Source: Hyphomicrobiaceae bacterium (GTDB lineage Bacteria; Pseudomonadota; Alphaproteobacteria; Rhizobiales; Hyphomicrobiaceae). Taken from it: DNA of 7,194 nt. Location of the stretch: NCBI GenBank assembly GCA_025359005.1, contig JANYHP010000101.1, forward strand, positions 1 through 7,194. The letters are read 5' to 3'. The position numbers and the translations under genes were made by a program. Below, in pieces: positions 5,745 through 7,194 of this stretch. Under the pieces are notes generated by a model. It had not been told where the DNA came from. It did no database searches and saw nothing but the letters and a program-made list of their open reading frames with translations. Position 1 is the first letter of the stretch; each line of letters starts with the position of its first letter.

Positions 5745-7124
5745 TCAGCCCGCCTTGCGCGCAACAGCAACGACCTCGGCAGCACTCGCCGGATCACCAC
5801 CGAATTGTGCGCCGACGACATTCGCCGCTTGAGCCGCCTGATGCCGCACGTCCCGCTGTTCGGCAGCAGCGCCAATCCCATCAGCAGCAAGCCGGCGCAG
5901 CACCTGCCGGGTCATTGCCGGCCAAGTATGACGAAGATAATAGCTGCCGCCGATCAACGCCTGCCGCCGCAGCCGCGCAGTGAACGCGTGGTAGAGTTCG
6001 GCATCGACAGCGCCCGGTTCGGCAAAGAACGCGGCAAGGCCCGTTTCCCCCTCGCCAGGAGCGACCAGGCCGTCAATCCGGTAAAAACTGTCACCGAGGG
6101 CATAAACCGGGCAGTCATGATAGAGCGCCGACAACGCCATCGTGCTGTTCACAGTGATCATCCCCGCCGCCTGCGCCAGCAGCGACGGACCATGCCCGTT
6201 CTGCATCAGGTGGACGCGATCGGCAACGCCGGCCCGGCGCGCGGCGGCTGTCACCAGTCGCTGATACTCCCGGTGACCGCGATCATAGGGGTGGCACCGC
6301 AAGACCAGTGCCGTGTCCGCCGGCGCATGCGCCGCAAATGTTAGAATGGACGTTTCGACGAGGCGCTCCTGGCTCCAGCCGGCGCCATGATGCACCGCTT
6401 GCAGGTCGTCGTGCACCTGAAGTGCGACCAGATAATACCGCTTCGGCAGTTCCGAGAGCAGCAAGTCCTGCGTTCGCATATCGCGCCGATAGCTGACACC
6501 CTTGCGGACGGCGTTGAGAATCCACCGCCCCGCCTCGCCCTTGAGCGTCCGCTCCCGATGATGCCGGTAGTGACGGAAGGCCGGGCGACCGGCCGCCATC
6601 ACGACGAAATAGCTGATGGCCGCCAGTGTCATCGACTTGAACGTAGCGCCCACTGGCCGCATTTTCGGCTCAGGTCCGAAGGCCGGGCCGTAGGCATTGC
6701 TCCGCCGCGACAAAGGCGAGCGCGCATTGTTGCCACCGCGCTCAAACGTGATGGTGTCTGGCCGGAGGTAGCCCTCTTCGAAGCTGTACAACGGAATGTC
6801 CAGCCGTGCAGCGACATCACAGGCAACGATATGGCAAGGACGGCGATCCCCGAACAACACGACGCAATCGGGCAGCTCCGTCTCGCACAACGTCTGCAAC
6901 CACGCGCCCCACTGCCCCGGTTCGGCCCGGAACACAATCGTCTCACCACCGTGCTTGAAAACCCGATCGGCAAGGTTGAACTGCACGTTCAGCACGCGCC
7001 ATCCCGCCGCCTCGGCATCGTGCACAAGGCTGCCGAAATACCCCCCGACCGGTCCCTGCAGGACCATCAGAACCGGGCGCCGCAATCCGCCCCCGGGTTT
7101 TGCAAAATTTGAAAATCTATTCAT
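5745..7124 (-). CDS. kpsS: KpsS, capsule polysaccharide Kdo transferase that starts the lipid linker
   Basis: In characterised systems KpsS attaches the first beta-Kdo from CMP-Kdo to (lyso)phosphatidylglycerol, giving the primer that KpsC lengthens. It belongs to the Capsule_synth family with KpsC but has a single module. Family hallmarks seen here are FGDRRP (91-96), FEEGYLRP (115-122) with the following ITFERGGNNARSPL (125-138), CHPYDRG (277-283) and VNSTMALSAL (325-334). At 459 aa it is longer than the roughly 390 aa of E. coli KpsS. The excess is mostly an Ala-rich tail after residue 415 with no recognisable motif. The ATG at 7124 follows a stop-free AT-rich stretch; only a weak GTGAG lies about 11 nt upstream, and no promoter can be seen in the 70 bases left before the window edge. 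The kpsS-kpsC order matches a two-gene transcription unit. Confidence 0.93.
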   Translation of the reverse strand: MNRFSNFAKPGGGLRRPVLMVLQGPVGGYFGSLVHDAEAAGWRVLNVQFNLADRVFKHGGETIVFRAEPGQWGAWLQTLCETELPDCVVLFGDRRPCHIVACDVAARLDIPLYSFEEGYLRPDTITFERGGNNARSPLSRRSNAYGPAFGPEPKMRPVGATFKSMTLAAISYFVVMAAGRPAFRHYRHHRERTLKGEAGRWILNAVRKGVSYRRDMRTQDLLLSELPKRYYLVALQVHDDLQAVHHGAGWSQERLVETSILTFAAHAPADTALVLRCHPYDRGHREYQRLVTAAARRAGVADRVHLMQNGHGPSLLAQAAGMITVNSTMALSALYHDCPVYALGDSFYRIDGLVAPGEGETGLAAFFAEPGAVDAELYHAFTARLRRQALIGGSYYLRHTWPAMTRQVLRRLAADGIGAAAEQRDVRHQAAQAANVVGAQFGGDPASAAEVVAVARKAG

Positions 7125-7194
7125 TTATGCAAACACTCACGACGCGGGCCAAAACAAGCGGCAGACAAACACGATCGCGACTCATAATTCCAAA

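Noticed and set aside
7125..7194. Promoter for kpsS in the last 70 bases
   Set aside because: Candidate hexamers (TTGTTT, TTGGCC with GCATAA) have wrong spacing or would place the transcription start inside the coding region.

Overview
The window is high-GC DNA with the dispersed palindromic repeats and codon habits typical of an alphaproteobacterium. A member of the Hyphomicrobiales (the Bradyrhizobium/Rhodopseudomonas side of the order) is my best guess, but this is inference from composition and repeat style and not from a marker gene. The theme is capsular or K-antigen polysaccharide.

Right part (about 3506-7124, all on the minus strand): kpsS (7124 to 5745) is followed by kpsC (about 5623 to 3506). 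In characterised ABC-transporter-dependent capsule systems these two enzymes build the poly-beta-Kdo linker on a phosphatidylglycerol anchor. KpsS adds the first Kdo, and the two-module KpsC extends it with alternating linkages. No transporter (kpsM/T), export (kpsD/E) or CMP-Kdo genes lie in the window.

Middle: downstream of kpsC on the same strand, after a gap of about 240 bp, lies an unrecognised gene (3267 to 2452). It encodes a protein with one transmembrane segment and a predicted periplasmic domain carrying four cysteines. It converges on a plus-strand gene (1188-2066). The 385-bp convergent spacer (2067-2451) has no gene. It holds a short perfect hairpin, a large imperfect inverted repeat made of two diverged copies of a palindromic unit, and a further palindrome.

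Left part: two different class I SAM-dependent methyltransferase-like genes are transcribed divergently from a 233-bp spacer. The 1188-2066 product has a disordered N-terminus with an in-frame 21-bp tandem repeat. The other gene reads leftward from 954 and runs off the window edge, so its end is missing. That reading frame is open for the full 318 codons and carries a clear motif I, although a long antisense frame covers the same DNA.

A working picture is that KpsS and KpsC make the lipid-linked Kdo primer and the two methyltransferase-like proteins may modify sugars or termini of the same polysaccharide. The methyltransferase role is guessed from gene proximity only. I see no CRISPR array, tRNA, rRNA, transposase or phage gene.
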